Below, one piece after another: positions 17,035-26,746 of a stretch of 64,000 nucleotides of DNA. Under the pieces are notes generated by a model, which was not told where the DNA came from, ran no database searches, and saw nothing but the letters and a program-made list of their open reading frames with translations. How positions within the stretch are numbered: position 1 is the first letter of the stretch; each line of letters begins with the position of its first letter. Source of the stretch: Brevibacillus reuszeri (GTDB lineage: Bacteria; Bacillota; Bacilli; Brevibacillales; Brevibacillaceae); NCBI RefSeq assembly GCF_001187725.1, contig NZ_LGIQ01000009.1, forward strand, positions 1,611,493-1,675,492, given 5' to 3'. The translations under genes were made by a program, and so were the position numbers.

Positions 17035-18218
17035 ATCTACTGGAGAGCCTTCGCTCTGCCCTCGACGGCATTGGCGCCAACAAGCTCCGTGCCAGCCTGA
17101 CGATGTCTGGGATTATCATCGGAATTACGTCTGTCATCGCTGTCATGACACTCGGCAATGGCAGTCAGCAGGCCTACATCGATCAACTGGAGAAAATGGG
17201 AGCGACGACTTTTAGTGTGTATTACAACTGGGACCCCAGATTGGGAAGTACAACCACTGATTTAACCGTTGAGGATGCGGACGCACTCCCGCAGCGTTCG
17301 CCTTATATCGATGCAGCTGTGCCGTTTTTCTCCATTTACGGAACGATTCACGGGTCGAAAAAGGAACAGAATGCAAGAGTACAAGGTATAAATGGAGATT
17401 TGCTCAAAATTAAACCGAATCTAACCCTTGTCAAAGGCAGATTTTTTACCAGGCAGGAAGTCAGAGAGGCCAAGCGCGTTATCGTTTTGGATCAGGAATT
17501 GGCGCAGGGGCTGTTTGGGAATGAAGATCCGATAGGCAAACGGGTTACGTTTAATATGGCTGCAGCAATCGTCATCGGAGTGGTCAAGGAAGATAAGCTC
17601 TCGCTTGATCAAGGGGGAGCTATGACAGCGTACATACCCATTACCTATATGCAAAACGTGAACGGAACGAAGTATATTTCAAGCATGTCGGTGAAAGCAT
17701 CATCCAAAGCGACAATTCAGGCAGCAAAGGACCAGACGATCCAATATTTAAACCGCATCCATGGGCGCGAAAATTATTACCAGATCGAAAGTATCGAGGA
17801 TTCCTTAATGGGCTTCGATAGCTTTTCCGGGACACTGACGACGACCTTTAGTGTTGCTGCCGGGATTGCACTGCTTGTCGGTGGAATCGGGGTCATGAAT
17901 ATCATGCTTGTATCCGTTACGGAGCGGACCAGAGAAATCGGCATTCGCAAGGCTTTAGGGGCACGTTACAGGGACATTTTGCTGCAGTTTTTGATCGAAT
18001 CTGTCATTGTCTGTCTGATCGGCGGCACGCTCGGAATACTATGTGGGATCGGCACTGCCTCCATCGCGTCGCAATACGTCGATGTACCGCCACTGGTTAC
18101 GTGGGATAGCATCCTCATTGCATTTGGCTTTTCCAGTGCGATCGGTATCTTCTTTGGACTATACCCGGCAAGCAAAGCAGCCAGACTGAATCCAATTGAG
18201 GCACTGCGGTATGAATAA
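17031..18218 (+). CDS. ABC transporter permease, MacB/YknZ-like (FtsX family)
   Basis: A 395-residue permease with one membrane helix near residues 18-42, a large extracytoplasmic MacB-type domain (about 43-260), and three C-terminal helices with the FtsX motif TERTREIGIRKALGA between the first two. With the adaptor and ATPase it forms a tripartite export pump that acts on substrates at the outer membrane face. Related YknXYZ in Bacillus subtilis protects against the SdpC toxin; a role in removing antibiotics or toxic peptides is plausible here but inferred. Co-transcription with vanRS-vanY suggests a cell-envelope stress module. Confidence 0.9.
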   Translation: MNLLESLRSALDGIGANKLRASLTMSGIIIGITSVIAVMTLGNGSQQAYIDQLEKMGATTFSVYYNWDPRLGSTTTDLTVEDADALPQRSPYIDAAVPFFSIYGTIHGSKKEQNARVQGINGDLLKIKPNLTLVKGRFFTRQEVREAKRVIVLDQELAQGLFGNEDPIGKRVTFNMAAAIVIGVVKEDKLSLDQGGAMTAYIPITYMQNVNGTKYISSMSVKASSKATIQAAKDQTIQYLNRIHGRENYYQIESIEDSLMGFDSFSGTLTTTFSVAAGIALLVGGIGVMNIMLVSVTERTREIGIRKALGARYRDILLQFLIESVIVCLIGGTLGILCGIGTASIASQYVDVPPLVTWDSILIAFGFSSAIGIFFGLYPASKAARLNPIEALRYE

Positions 18219-18222
18219 TGCA

Positions 18223-18262
18223 CAAAAAATGACGGGCTGATTAGCGGCTGGTCATTTTTTTG
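18223..18262 (+). terminator. Rho-independent terminator of the efflux operon
   Basis: AAAAAATGAC pairs with GTCATTTTTTT around an imperfect inner stem, immediately after the permease stop. Confidence 0.85.
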
Positions 18263-18311
18263 TTTAAAATAGAAGGAGTGATTTGCAGAAGGTTTTGAAA
18301 GGGTGTCTTAA

Positions 18312-20513
18312 ATGAGTAAAACACTTGTACTGGCGGAAAAGCCTTCCGTCGGGCGAGATATCGCGAAAGTATTGCAGTGTCACAAAAAAGGAAACGGATT
18401 TTTTGAAGGAGATAAATATATTGTTACATGGGCGCTGGGCCATCTCGTCACGCTAGCCGATCCGGAAGTCTATGGTCAGCAATTCAGCACATGGAAAATC
18501 GAGGATTTGCCGATTATGCCGTCCCCGTTGAAGCTGGTGGTCATCAAGGAGAGCAACAAGCAGTTCCATACGGTGAAACAGCAAATGAGACGAAATGATG
18601 TAAATGAAATCGTGATTGCGACAGATGCTGGTCGTGAGGGCGAGCTGGTTGCTCGTTGGATTATTGACCTGGTACATGTAAATAAGCCGATCAAGCGTCT
18701 CTGGATTTCGTCGGTAACGGATAAGGCAATCAAGGAAGGCTTCCGCAATCTAAAAGACGGCAAGGCTTATGAAAATCTGTACGCCTCCGCTGCTGCCCGT
18801 GCTGAGGCAGATTGGCTGGTTGGCATTAATGCGACACGTGCGCTCACGGTTAAGCATAATGCTCAATTATCCTGCGGTCGTGTGCAGACACCGACATTGG
18901 CGATCGTTGCGCAAAGAGAAGAAGAAATCCGCCGCTTTACGCCAAAGCCGTTTTACGGTCTGTCCGCAGTGGCCCAAGGGCAAATCAAGCTCCAATGGCA
19001 GGATCAGCAAACCAAGGACTTCAGAACGTTTACCAAAGACAAGGCGGATCAGCTGCTGACGTCACTTCAACACGTAAGAACCTCGGAGGTCATTGAAGTG
19101 AATAAGGCTCATAAAAAAACGTTTGCCCCGCAGCTCTACGATTTGACGGAGCTCCAACGGGATGCCAACAAAATATTTGGCTATTCCGCAAAAGAAACGC
19201 TATCGATTATGCAAGGCTTGTATGAGCATCACAAGGTAGTGACGTACCCGAGGACAGACTCGCGCTATCTTTCTGCCGACCTCGTGGAGACATTGCCAGA
19301 GCGAATCAAGGCAGTGCAGATGAAACCATACGCGCCCATAGCCGCCAAGCTGCTGCGAGCGCCAATCAAAGGGAACAAATCGTTCGTGGACGATAGCAAG
19401 GTATCCGATCACCATGCGATCATTCCGACAGAGCAATCTGTTTTTCTGGGTGATCTGAATGATCGGGAACGAAAGATTTTTGACCTTGTCGTGAAGCGTT
19501 TCCTGGCTGTTCTGCTGCCTCCTTTTGAGTACGAGCAGACGACCATTCACGTGAAGCTCGGAAGTGAGCTGTTCCTTGCAAAAGGCAAAACGGTCCTCGT
19601 CCAAGGCTGGAAGGAAGCGTACGATCACGATGTGGAGGACGAGGATGCAAAGGATGGCGTAGCTGAGCAGCTTTTGCCAGCGATTGCAAAAGGAGATCGT
19701 CTGCCCATCACCGCTGTTTCCCAAACTAAAGGCGAGACGAAGCCACCGGAGCCTTTTACAGAGGCAGGTCTTTTGTCAGCGATGGAAAATCCGGCGAAAT
19801 ACATGGCGGGAGAAAGCAAAGAGCTGATCAAAACTATTGGCGAAACGGGCGGACTCGGTACGGTTGCGACCCGTGCGGATGTCATCGAGAAGCTGTTTAA
19901 CAGCTTCCTGTTCGAAAAGCGGGGCAAGCATATTTTCGTCACTGCAAAAGGAAAGCAGCTATTGGAGCTGGTTCCAGACGAAATGCAGTCGCCAACCTTG
20001 ACGGCGCAGTGGGAACAAAAGCTGGGTGCTATTGCAAAAGGAAGCTTGAACAAGCAGGCCTTCATTGGAGAAATGAAAACGTACGCCAAGGCAGTAGTGA
20101 ATGAGATCAAGAACAGCGACAAATCATTCAGACATGACAATCTGACCAGAAGCAGATGTCCGGAGTGCAACAAGTTTTTGCTGGAGGTAAACGGAAAGCG
20201 GGGCAAAATGCTCGTTTGCCAAGACCGGGAATGTGGCTACCGCAAAGGCGTCGCCAAGCAGACCAACGCCAGATGTCCGCAGTGCCACAAAAGACTGGAG
20301 CTGCGCGGTGAGGGGGAAGGACAAACCTTTGTCTGTGTATGTGGGCACAGGGAGAAGCTCAGCACCTTCCAGCAGCGACGGGACAAGGAAAAGGGCAGCA
20401 AGGTTTCTAAAAAAGAAGTCGCCAAGTACTTAAAGGGACAGGATAAGGATGAAAACGACGGTTTGAACTCGGCGCTGAAGGATGCGCTCGCCAAGTTCAA
20501 GTTTGATGAATAA
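18312..20513 (+). CDS. topB: DNA topoisomerase III
   Basis: A 733-residue type IA topoisomerase that passes single strands to decatenate DNA. Visible are the N-terminal TOPRIM domain (TLVLAEKPSVGRDIA, with DAGREGELVAR as acidic metal motif), the SCGRVQTPTLA block, and the active tyrosine in VTYPRTDSRYLS. Two C-terminal zinc-ribbon-like units follow (CPECNKFLL...CQDREC and CPQCHKRLEL...CVCG), then a charged tail. This fits the Bacillus TopB layout. It is a single-gene unit between two terminators. Confidence 0.96.
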   Translation: MSKTLVLAEKPSVGRDIAKVLQCHKKGNGFFEGDKYIVTWALGHLVTLADPEVYGQQFSTWKIEDLPIMPSPLKLVVIKESNKQFHTVKQQMRRNDVNEIVIATDAGREGELVARWIIDLVHVNKPIKRLWISSVTDKAIKEGFRNLKDGKAYENLYASAAARAEADWLVGINATRALTVKHNAQLSCGRVQTPTLAIVAQREEEIRRFTPKPFYGLSAVAQGQIKLQWQDQQTKDFRTFTKDKADQLLTSLQHVRTSEVIEVNKAHKKTFAPQLYDLTELQRDANKIFGYSAKETLSIMQGLYEHHKVVTYPRTDSRYLSADLVETLPERIKAVQMKPYAPIAAKLLRAPIKGNKSFVDDSKVSDHHAIIPTEQSVFLGDLNDRERKIFDLVVKRFLAVLLPPFEYEQTTIHVKLGSELFLAKGKTVLVQGWKEAYDHDVEDEDAKDGVAEQLLPAIAKGDRLPITAVSQTKGETKPPEPFTEAGLLSAMENPAKYMAGESKELIKTIGETGGLGTVATRADVIEKLFNSFLFEKRGKHIFVTAKGKQLLELVPDEMQSPTLTAQWEQKLGAIAKGSLNKQAFIGEMKTYAKAVVNEIKNSDKSFRHDNLTRSRCPECNKFLLEVNGKRGKMLVCQDRECGYRKGVAKQTNARCPQCHKRLELRGEGEGQTFVCVCGHREKLSTFQQRRDKEKGSKVSKKEVAKYLKGQDKDENDGLNSALKDALAKFKFDE

Positions 20514-20535
20514 CAAATACGCGTGACATGGCAAC

Positions 20536-20569
20536 ACCCCAAGGCTTCGAACAAGCTTTGGGTTTTTTT
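20536..20569 (+). terminator. Rho-independent terminator of topB
   Basis: CCCAAGGCTT and AAGCTTTGGG form a 10-bp stem with a CGAAC loop, followed by seven T. It lies between two convergent genes. Confidence 0.88.
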
Positions 20570-20573
20570 CACG

Positions 20574-21458
20574 TCACACATTCGCCTGCACCATCTGCAA
20601 ATACTGCTGCAACCCTTTGGACAGCCAGCGTTCCTTGTGGTAACAGGCATAAATGTAGCGTTCTTGCTCCGGCGGCGGAAGAGGGGCACATGCGAGTATG
20701 TGATTGTTCACTTCTTCTGTTACCGCCTGCCTGGATAGGAACGAGATGCTATTTCCGATCATTAGCGCCCGTTTTATCGACTCCAGTGAATCCAGCTCCA
20801 TGCAGTAATGCAGCTTCAGATTGTGAGCAGACGCCCACTTGGTTGTCATTTGACTCGTTGTTGAATTCGTGCCGTGAAAAATGAAGGGCTCCTGGGCAAT
20901 ATCGATGACATCAATGCTGCCCATGGTAGCAAAACGATGGTTCGCGGAGTAAACAATCACCAGCTCGTCGTCACTCAGAGGTTGAATGTGCAGCTTGGGG
21001 TCATCGAACGGCTGGGAGGAAATAAATCCGAGATCAATTTGGTGATCCAGGAGCAGCTGTTGAATGACTGGAGCGGGTTTGATCATCAGCTTGACGGATA
21101 CACCGGGATATTCGCGGCTGAATTGGCTAATCACCTGTGGCAGCATGTACGTTCCCGGCACATAGCTCGCCCCGATGGTAATCGTTCCTCGTCGGGCCTC
21201 TCGATATTCCAGCAGCACGCGTTCCGTTTCCTGCGACAGAGCGGTGATTTTGGAAGCATAATGCAGGAGGGCTTTACCAGCCTCCGTCAGTAAAATCACA
21301 CCTCCGCGCTGCTCAAACAAGCGTACTCCGTAGTTTTCCTCCAGACTTTTCATATGAAAGGTCACCGTAGGCTGCTTGATTCCCATCACTTCAGCGACAG
21401 TAGACACCTTTTTATATTTCGATAGAAGCATAACGATTTCCAGCTTCGTGATATTCAT
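20574..21458 (-). CDS. LysR-family transcriptional regulator
   Basis: A 294-residue LTTR. The helix-turn-helix is in residues 3-60 (VSTVAEVMGIKQPTVTFHMK) and the substrate-binding domain follows from about residue 90 (TITIGASYVPGTYMLPQVI). AGGAGAG precedes the ATG. It is divergent from an ABC importer operon 185 bases away and is its likely regulator. Candidate half-site pairs lie in the gap at 21523-21542. Confidence 0.92.
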   Translation of the reverse strand: MNITKLEIVMLLSKYKKVSTVAEVMGIKQPTVTFHMKSLEENYGVRLFEQRGGVILLTEAGKALLHYASKITALSQETERVLLEYREARRGTITIGASYVPGTYMLPQVISQFSREYPGVSVKLMIKPAPVIQQLLLDHQIDLGFISSQPFDDPKLHIQPLSDDELVIVYSANHRFATMGSIDVIDIAQEPFIFHGTNSTTSQMTTKWASAHNLKLHYCMELDSLESIKRALMIGNSISFLSRQAVTEEVNNHILACAPLPPPEQERYIYACYHKERWLSKGLQQYLQMVQANV

Positions 21459-21522
21459 GGGAGCTCTCTCCTCGCACGTATCTTCGTAGTTCCTCCTGCT
21501 TTTCGCCCCTATTATAGAGAAA

Positions 21523-21542
21523 ATCTATGAGAACAAATAGAT
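21523..21542. promoter_or_regulatory. Candidate LysR operator in the divergent gap
   Basis: ATCTAT and ATAGAT form an inverted repeat with an eight-base spacer, fitting the T-N11-A style of LTTR sites. It lies 65 bases before the regulator start and 100 bases before the ABC operon. Assignment is by pattern and position only. Confidence 0.35.
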
Positions 21543-21643
21543 CATAATAGAAAATTTAACGATGATGAGACGAAAGGTTAACAATAGCAAAAAACTTCTA
21601 TCTTACACTCATAGTAGATTCGTAAACAGGAAGGATTGCAGGT

Positions 21644-22630
21644 ATGGATCTAATCGTAAAGCAACTAACCAAGTCCTTTGGAGCCATGCAAGCGCTCCAG
21701 CCACTTGATCTGCATATTCGATCAGGGGAATTTACGACATTGCTCGGTCCGTCCGGATGTGGCAAGACTACCTTGCTGAGAATGATTGCCGGATTGGAAA
21801 CGCCAGATAGCGGTGAAATCTGGCTCGACGACGAGTGCGTTTTTTCCTCAGAGAAAGGGGTGTTCAAGCCCGTCCATAAACGTGGGCTGGGCATGGTGTT
21901 TCAAGACTTCGCGCTTTGGCCGCATTTGACTGTATACGAAAATGTCGCCTTTGGATTGAAAGCGGCAAAGCAAACAAGCGGGATGCGGGAGCGAGTCATG
22001 GACGCGATTGAGGCTGTGCGTCTGCAAGGGTTGGAGCAGCGTTATCCCAGTCAGCTCTCTGGTGGGCAGCAGCAGCGGGTTGCCTTCGCCAGAGCGATTG
22101 CGGTGGAGCCGAAGCTGATTTTGTTTGACGAGCCACTAAGCGCACTAGATGCCCTGTTGCGAGATGAGATGCGGGCAGAGCTATTGCATCTGGTGCAATC
22201 ACGGGGACTTACCGCAATCTATGTTACGCACGATCAGCTGGAAGCGATGTCGATGTCAGACCTTATTTTGGTCATGCAAGCGGGCAAGGTGCTGCAAAAA
22301 GGAGCGCCAGAAACGATCTATCATCGTCCGACTGAGCCATTCGTAGCAAGATTTGTAGGGAAATCCAACTGGATTGAGCCAGATGAGCTGATGATTCGGC
22401 CGGAGAGACTGCGCTGGACAGGTCGCCCGGGAGATTTGAGCTGGTCGACTGAGGTAAAGCGTGTGAGCTACTTGGGAGATCGGTATGAAATCACGCTAGA
22501 GCATGCGGATGGGACCGTCTGGGTCGCTTACCATGACCAACGATTGCGAGCAGGAGATCACGTCATTGTATATGCGTCATCAAATGAAATTCATTCGATT
22601 CAACCAATAAAGGAGGAAGTAAACGTATGA
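21644..22630 (+). CDS. ABC importer ATP-binding protein (Fe3+/2-aminoethylphosphonate/polyamine type)
   Basis: A 328-residue ATPase with Walker A GPSGCGKTTLLRMIAGLE, signature LSGGQQQRVAFARAI, Walker B LILFDEPLSALDALLR and H-loop YVTHDQLEAM. A C-terminal TOBE-like regulatory extension spans about residues 240-328. This long form is typical of FbpC/PotA/PhnT importers. It overlaps the binding-protein gene by four bases (ATGA). Confidence 0.93.
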   Translation: MDLIVKQLTKSFGAMQALQPLDLHIRSGEFTTLLGPSGCGKTTLLRMIAGLETPDSGEIWLDDECVFSSEKGVFKPVHKRGLGMVFQDFALWPHLTVYENVAFGLKAAKQTSGMRERVMDAIEAVRLQGLEQRYPSQLSGGQQQRVAFARAIAVEPKLILFDEPLSALDALLRDEMRAELLHLVQSRGLTAIYVTHDQLEAMSMSDLILVMQAGKVLQKGAPETIYHRPTEPFVARFVGKSNWIEPDELMIRPERLRWTGRPGDLSWSTEVKRVSYLGDRYEITLEHADGTVWVAYHDQRLRAGDHVIVYASSNEIHSIQPIKEEVNV

Positions 22631-23736
22631 AAGCTTCAAAAAAGATGGGTCGTGTAAGTAAGTCCGTACTGATGACCATGACGATGAGCCTTGCTCTACT
22701 CGTAACAGCATGTGGAAGCAGCACAACCGGCAGCACCACAAGCAGTAATGCACCAAAGGAAGCGCAAACCACTACACAGACAGCACCGGCACCGGCTCCT
22801 ACTACGGAAGCAGCAAAACCGAAATCGGACAAACTGACCGTTTATGTGGCTGGCCCAGGTAAGATGGCTGCCAAGATCAAGGAAGACTTTGAAGCTAAAA
22901 CAGGTGTGAAGGTTGAGCAATTCGATGGCACTACAGGTAAAATCCTTGCCCGTCTGGAAGCAGAGAAAAGCAACCCGGTTGCTGACGTGGTAATCCTCGC
23001 GTCCTGGCCATCTGGACTCGCGCTCAAGGAACAGGGACTGACCCAAAGCTACGAGGGTGCGCAGAATGCGGGCAAGCTCTATGACACATGGGTGGACAAG
23101 GAAAAGCATTTGTTTGGCTACAGCGCATCTGCTCTGGGCATCACCTACAATACAAAGCTGGTTAGCAAACCGCCTGTTGAATGGGCAGATTTGGCTAAGC
23201 CGGAATGGAAAGGCGTAGTCAATATTCCAGACCCGTCCTTGTCGGGATCTGCACTTGATTTTATCTCCGGATATTTGAATGAGAATGGGGATGGCGGCTG
23301 GACCCTGTTCAAATCGTTGAAAGCAAACAACGTAGCAATGGCTGGTGCCAACAAGGAAGCGCTTGACCCTGTCATTACAGGTGCAAAAAGCGTTGTGATG
23401 GCTGGCGTTGATTACATGGCATACGAAGCGATGGCAAAAGGCGAGCATATCAACATCATGTACCCAGAAAGCGGTACCGTAATTAACCCGCGCCCGGCTA
23501 TGATCATGAAGGATGCGAAAAACCTGGAGAATGCAAAGCTGTTTATGGACTACTTGCTCTCCGATGAGGCACAAAAGGTCGTTGCAGCCAACTACCTGCT
23601 GCCTGGTCGTGCGGATATCCCCGCACATGAAAGCCGTAGCCAAGTGAAAGACATCAAGCTGCTGAAATACGACTGGAACTGGATGACAGAAAAAGGTCCT
23701 GCGATCACTTCTGAGTTTTTGGGGATTTATAAATAA
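22627..23736 (+). CDS. ABC importer substrate-binding lipoprotein (iron(III)/2-AEP-like)
   Basis: A 369-residue lipoprotein: signal peptide with lipobox LLVTAC near residues 22-27, then a Ser/Thr/Ala/Pro-rich linker (about 28-62) and a family 1-type binding fold (KLTVYVAGPGKMAAKIKEDF, VADVVILASWPSG). Similar proteins bind ferric iron, 2-aminoethylphosphonate or related small anions. I cannot decide the ligand from sequence. No ferric-binding double tyrosine motif was obvious. It lies between its ATPase and a fused permease. Confidence 0.88.
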   Translation: MKASKKMGRVSKSVLMTMTMSLALLVTACGSSTTGSTTSSNAPKEAQTTTQTAPAPAPTTEAAKPKSDKLTVYVAGPGKMAAKIKEDFEAKTGVKVEQFDGTTGKILARLEAEKSNPVADVVILASWPSGLALKEQGLTQSYEGAQNAGKLYDTWVDKEKHLFGYSASALGITYNTKLVSKPPVEWADLAKPEWKGVVNIPDPSLSGSALDFISGYLNENGDGGWTLFKSLKANNVAMAGANKEALDPVITGAKSVVMAGVDYMAYEAMAKGEHINIMYPESGTVINPRPAMIMKDAKNLENAKLFMDYLLSDEAQKVVAANYLLPGRADIPAHESRSQVKDIKLLKYDWNWMTEKGPAITSEFLGIYK

Positions 23737-23751
23737 AACACGGGAGTTATT

Positions 23752-25413
23752 ATGAAGACTTCTACTAGAAAAAACCTGTCGTGGGGTGTGACGCTGGCAC
23801 TTGTGCTGATGACATTGCTTGTCGTCGTGCCCCTGCTTTTTATTTTGCTGGAGAGTGTCACTCCGAATGACCAGCTGAATCTGCTGGCACCGCTTCAGGT
23901 GATACTCGATTCCGAGCTAAACGTGGTGCTGACGAATTCGATTCTTCTCGGCTTTTGGGTTGTAGGTGGCGCTTCTTTATTGGCGCTGCCGATGGCTTTT
24001 TTAACAGCAAAAACGAGCTTGGCCAAGCATAAATGGCTGGATGTCGTGCTGATTATTCCGTTTATGACACCGCCGTATATTGGAGCGATGGGCTGGATGC
24101 TGTTTATGCAGCGCCGTGGCTTTTTGGAGCAGATGCTCCCACAGACGGAAGAGTGGACGCCGTACTTTTTCTCCTTGTTCGGAATGGTTACGATTATGAG
24201 TCTGCATTTGTTCCCGTTCCTGTATTTGATTTTGCGTAATTCACTGCGTCGCATCGGGGCAGGTTACGAGGAAGCCGGTGCTGTGTACGGGGGCGGGTTT
24301 GTCTACCGTTTCCGCAAAATCATCGTCCCGCTGCTGCTCGGCAGTTATGCGATGGGTGCATTGCTCGTCTTTGTTAAAACGATTGCGGAGTTTGGTACGC
24401 CAGCTACTTTTGGACGCAAGATCGGCTATCACGTCTTAACGAGTGAAATTCACCGATTTACGTCCAGCTGGCCGATCGATTTCAGCAAAGCGACAGCGCT
24501 CGCTTCCGTATTATTGGCTACCTGCCTTGTGTTTTGGTATGTGCAGAATTTGATCTCGCGCCGTTATGACTATCAGACGCTGGGCGGGAAAGGCTCCAAG
24601 CTGAAAATCATTCAACTCAAAGGCTGGGGATTGGCTGCGGCATGGGGTTATATCGTCTTTTTGCTGGCGACCTCTATTGGCATCCCGTATTTCTCGATCG
24701 TGGTTGCGTCACTGCAAAAGCTGCGAGGGGATGGCCTGAGCTGGGGAAATTTTACGCTAGAGCACTATGGAAAGCTGCTCACATGGGGATCTCCAGGCAT
24801 GGAAGCATTGGTAAACAGTCTCGGACTTGCCTTGATTACTGCCACAGTCTCAGTGGTTATCGGAACTTTTTTGGCGATGCAAATCAAACACACGAATCGT
24901 GCTTCTGAAAAGGTGACGGATGTGTTCAGTCTGTTGCCGAATACAGTTCCCGGAATTGTCACGGTGGTCGGGCTGATTTTGTTATGGAACGCACCGTGGA
25001 TGCCAATCAAAATCTACAATACGTACGGGATGGTCGTGCTCACGTATGTGGTCCTTTTCTTGCCGTACACGGTGCAGTACGTAAAATCCGGCTATCAACA
25101 AATCGATGCTTCGTTGACCAATGCGGGACGTGTATTTGGCGGGACCCCTTGGTATACGTTTCGTAGAGTCATACTGCCGCTGCTCGTACCGAGTATGCTG
25201 GCAGGCTGGATGATGACGTTTACGATCTCGATTCGTGAATTGGTCGCATCCTTACTTATTTTACCGCCGTCGATGAAGGTTTCGGCAACGTATATTTACG
25301 CGCAGTTTGAGCAGGGCGAGGTTTCACTTGGGATGGCAATGGCTGTCATTTCCGTTGGGCTTACAACGATTGTGCTGGCTGTGATGAACTATCGAGGCGC
25401 TGACAGGACGTGA
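23752..25413 (+). CDS. ABC importer permease with two fused permease domains (FbpB type)
   Basis: A 553-residue protein with about twelve membrane helices. It contains two copies of the binding-protein-dependent permease domain, with coupling-helix EAA-like loops (EEAGAVYGGGFVYRFRKIIV and LTNAGRVFGGTPWYTFRRVI). A single fused polypeptide of this size is typical of Fe3+/2-AEP/thiamine-type importers. It is 15 bases after the binding protein and four bases before the metallo-hydrolase gene. Confidence 0.92.
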   Translation: MKTSTRKNLSWGVTLALVLMTLLVVVPLLFILLESVTPNDQLNLLAPLQVILDSELNVVLTNSILLGFWVVGGASLLALPMAFLTAKTSLAKHKWLDVVLIIPFMTPPYIGAMGWMLFMQRRGFLEQMLPQTEEWTPYFFSLFGMVTIMSLHLFPFLYLILRNSLRRIGAGYEEAGAVYGGGFVYRFRKIIVPLLLGSYAMGALLVFVKTIAEFGTPATFGRKIGYHVLTSEIHRFTSSWPIDFSKATALASVLLATCLVFWYVQNLISRRYDYQTLGGKGSKLKIIQLKGWGLAAAWGYIVFLLATSIGIPYFSIVVASLQKLRGDGLSWGNFTLEHYGKLLTWGSPGMEALVNSLGLALITATVSVVIGTFLAMQIKHTNRASEKVTDVFSLLPNTVPGIVTVVGLILLWNAPWMPIKIYNTYGMVVLTYVVLFLPYTVQYVKSGYQQIDASLTNAGRVFGGTPWYTFRRVILPLLVPSMLAGWMMTFTISIRELVASLLILPPSMKVSATYIYAQFEQGEVSLGMAMAVISVGLTTIVLAVMNYRGADRT

Positions 25414-25417
25414 TGGA

Positions 25418-26722
25418 ATGTTTCAGGTTGAGGTTTGGGGCGGCGCAGGCGAGCATGGCCGCTCATGTTATTACGTCCAGTTTGAACAGCGAGCTGTACT
25501 GCTGGATTGTGGTGTGAAAAAGGGACATGAGGAGATGTATCCACTGCTGGATGCTGCCAAGGCTCGCAAGCTGAGCTGCGTTTTTTTGTCCCATGCGCAT
25601 GAAGATCACTCCATGGCGATACCACTGTTGTATCGTGATGGGTATACAGGGGTAGTTTGGACGACGCGCTCCACTGCACAGCAGCTCGACAACTATTTTG
25701 CTAGCTGGCAAAGATATGTGCAGGACGCTGGGTACGAGCTGCCTTATACAAAGGAACATATGGAGCAAGTGCGCTACCGATTCGTAGAGGACATGGCAGC
25801 ACCTGGACAATGGTTTACAGTTGAGTCAGGGCTTGAGGCGTGCTGGGGTCCGAGCGGACATTTGGCAGGTTCGATTTGGCTTTTGATCAAGCATGAGGAC
25901 AAGACGCTTTTTTACTCAGGCGACTACAGTCCGGACTCCAAGCTGCTTGTTGCGGATTTGCCCAGCCCAGAGTATGTGCACGACCTTCAATTTGCGATCA
26001 TGGATGCAGCCTACGCCGATGATGAAACAGGGCAGGAGCAGCTGATAAAAGAGTTCGTTGCCACCTGCGGGAGAGCACTGGAGCGTGGTGGACATGTATG
26101 GCTGCCAGTGCCGAGGTTTGGCAGGGGGCATGAATTGATCGATATATTGGCAGAAGCATATCCCCATACACAAATCGTCTGTGATGAGCGACTGGAGCAA
26201 GGATTCCAGGCCTTGTTCGGCGAAGAGCTTTGGCTAAAGGCAGAGAGTGTAGCACCTTATAAAGAGATGTGGAGCAGCCGAGTACAGGTGCTTAGTCAGG
26301 AGCAAATCAGGCAAAAAAGTATTCGGTCAGACAAAACGATCATCCTGACGGCAGACCCGATGCTGCAATCGAGAGACGCAGCCAATTTACTGGAAGCTTT
26401 TCAGAGCAATCCAGAAAATGCCATCATTTTGACGGGTCACGTCTATCCAGGGACTTGCGCTGCTCGCTTGTTAGCAGAGGAGAAGCCTGGTGTGCAGGTA
26501 ACCCGCCACCGATACAAAATCCACCAAGGTCTCTCGGAAGTAGCAAGGATGCTCGATCAGCTAAAGCCAAAGACGACGCTGCTCGTTCATTCGCCAAAAG
26601 AGAAGACAGATCGATTGCAAGCAAAGCTCGTTGCTCAGGGCTACAAAAATATTCTTTCCTGCACGCCGGGTGATCGGATTGTGATGGACGACGACCCCTG
26701 CCTGTTCACGAATTTACGGTGA
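25418..26722 (+). CDS. Metallo-beta-lactamase fold hydrolase, beta-CASP-like
   Basis: A 434-residue MBL-fold protein. The metal motif HAHEDH is at residues 59-64; further ligands appear in SGHLAGSIWL and YSGDYSPDS, and the C-terminus has TGHVYPGT and LLVHSPKEK, arranged like beta-CASP nucleases such as RNase J/CPSF relatives. It starts four bases after the permease stop and is surely translated from the same messenger. A beta-CASP-like protein inside an importer operon is unexpected: it might process the imported compound (for example a phosphodiester or phosphonate) or be an RNase. Function is unassigned. Confidence 0.85.
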   Translation: MFQVEVWGGAGEHGRSCYYVQFEQRAVLLDCGVKKGHEEMYPLLDAAKARKLSCVFLSHAHEDHSMAIPLLYRDGYTGVVWTTRSTAQQLDNYFASWQRYVQDAGYELPYTKEHMEQVRYRFVEDMAAPGQWFTVESGLEACWGPSGHLAGSIWLLIKHEDKTLFYSGDYSPDSKLLVADLPSPEYVHDLQFAIMDAAYADDETGQEQLIKEFVATCGRALERGGHVWLPVPRFGRGHELIDILAEAYPHTQIVCDERLEQGFQALFGEELWLKAESVAPYKEMWSSRVQVLSQEQIRQKSIRSDKTIILTADPMLQSRDAANLLEAFQSNPENAIILTGHVYPGTCAARLLAEEKPGVQVTRHRYKIHQGLSEVARMLDQLKPKTTLLVHSPKEKTDRLQAKLVAQGYKNILSCTPGDRIVMDDDPCLFTNLR

Positions 26723-26746
26723 AAAAGCGGATGGAGGTGTTCACGA

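Noticed and set aside
22696..23643. 315-codon minus-strand open frame
   Set aside because: It is antisense to the importer binding lipoprotein; the translation has the Cys/His/Phe-rich look of a reverse-strand shadow.
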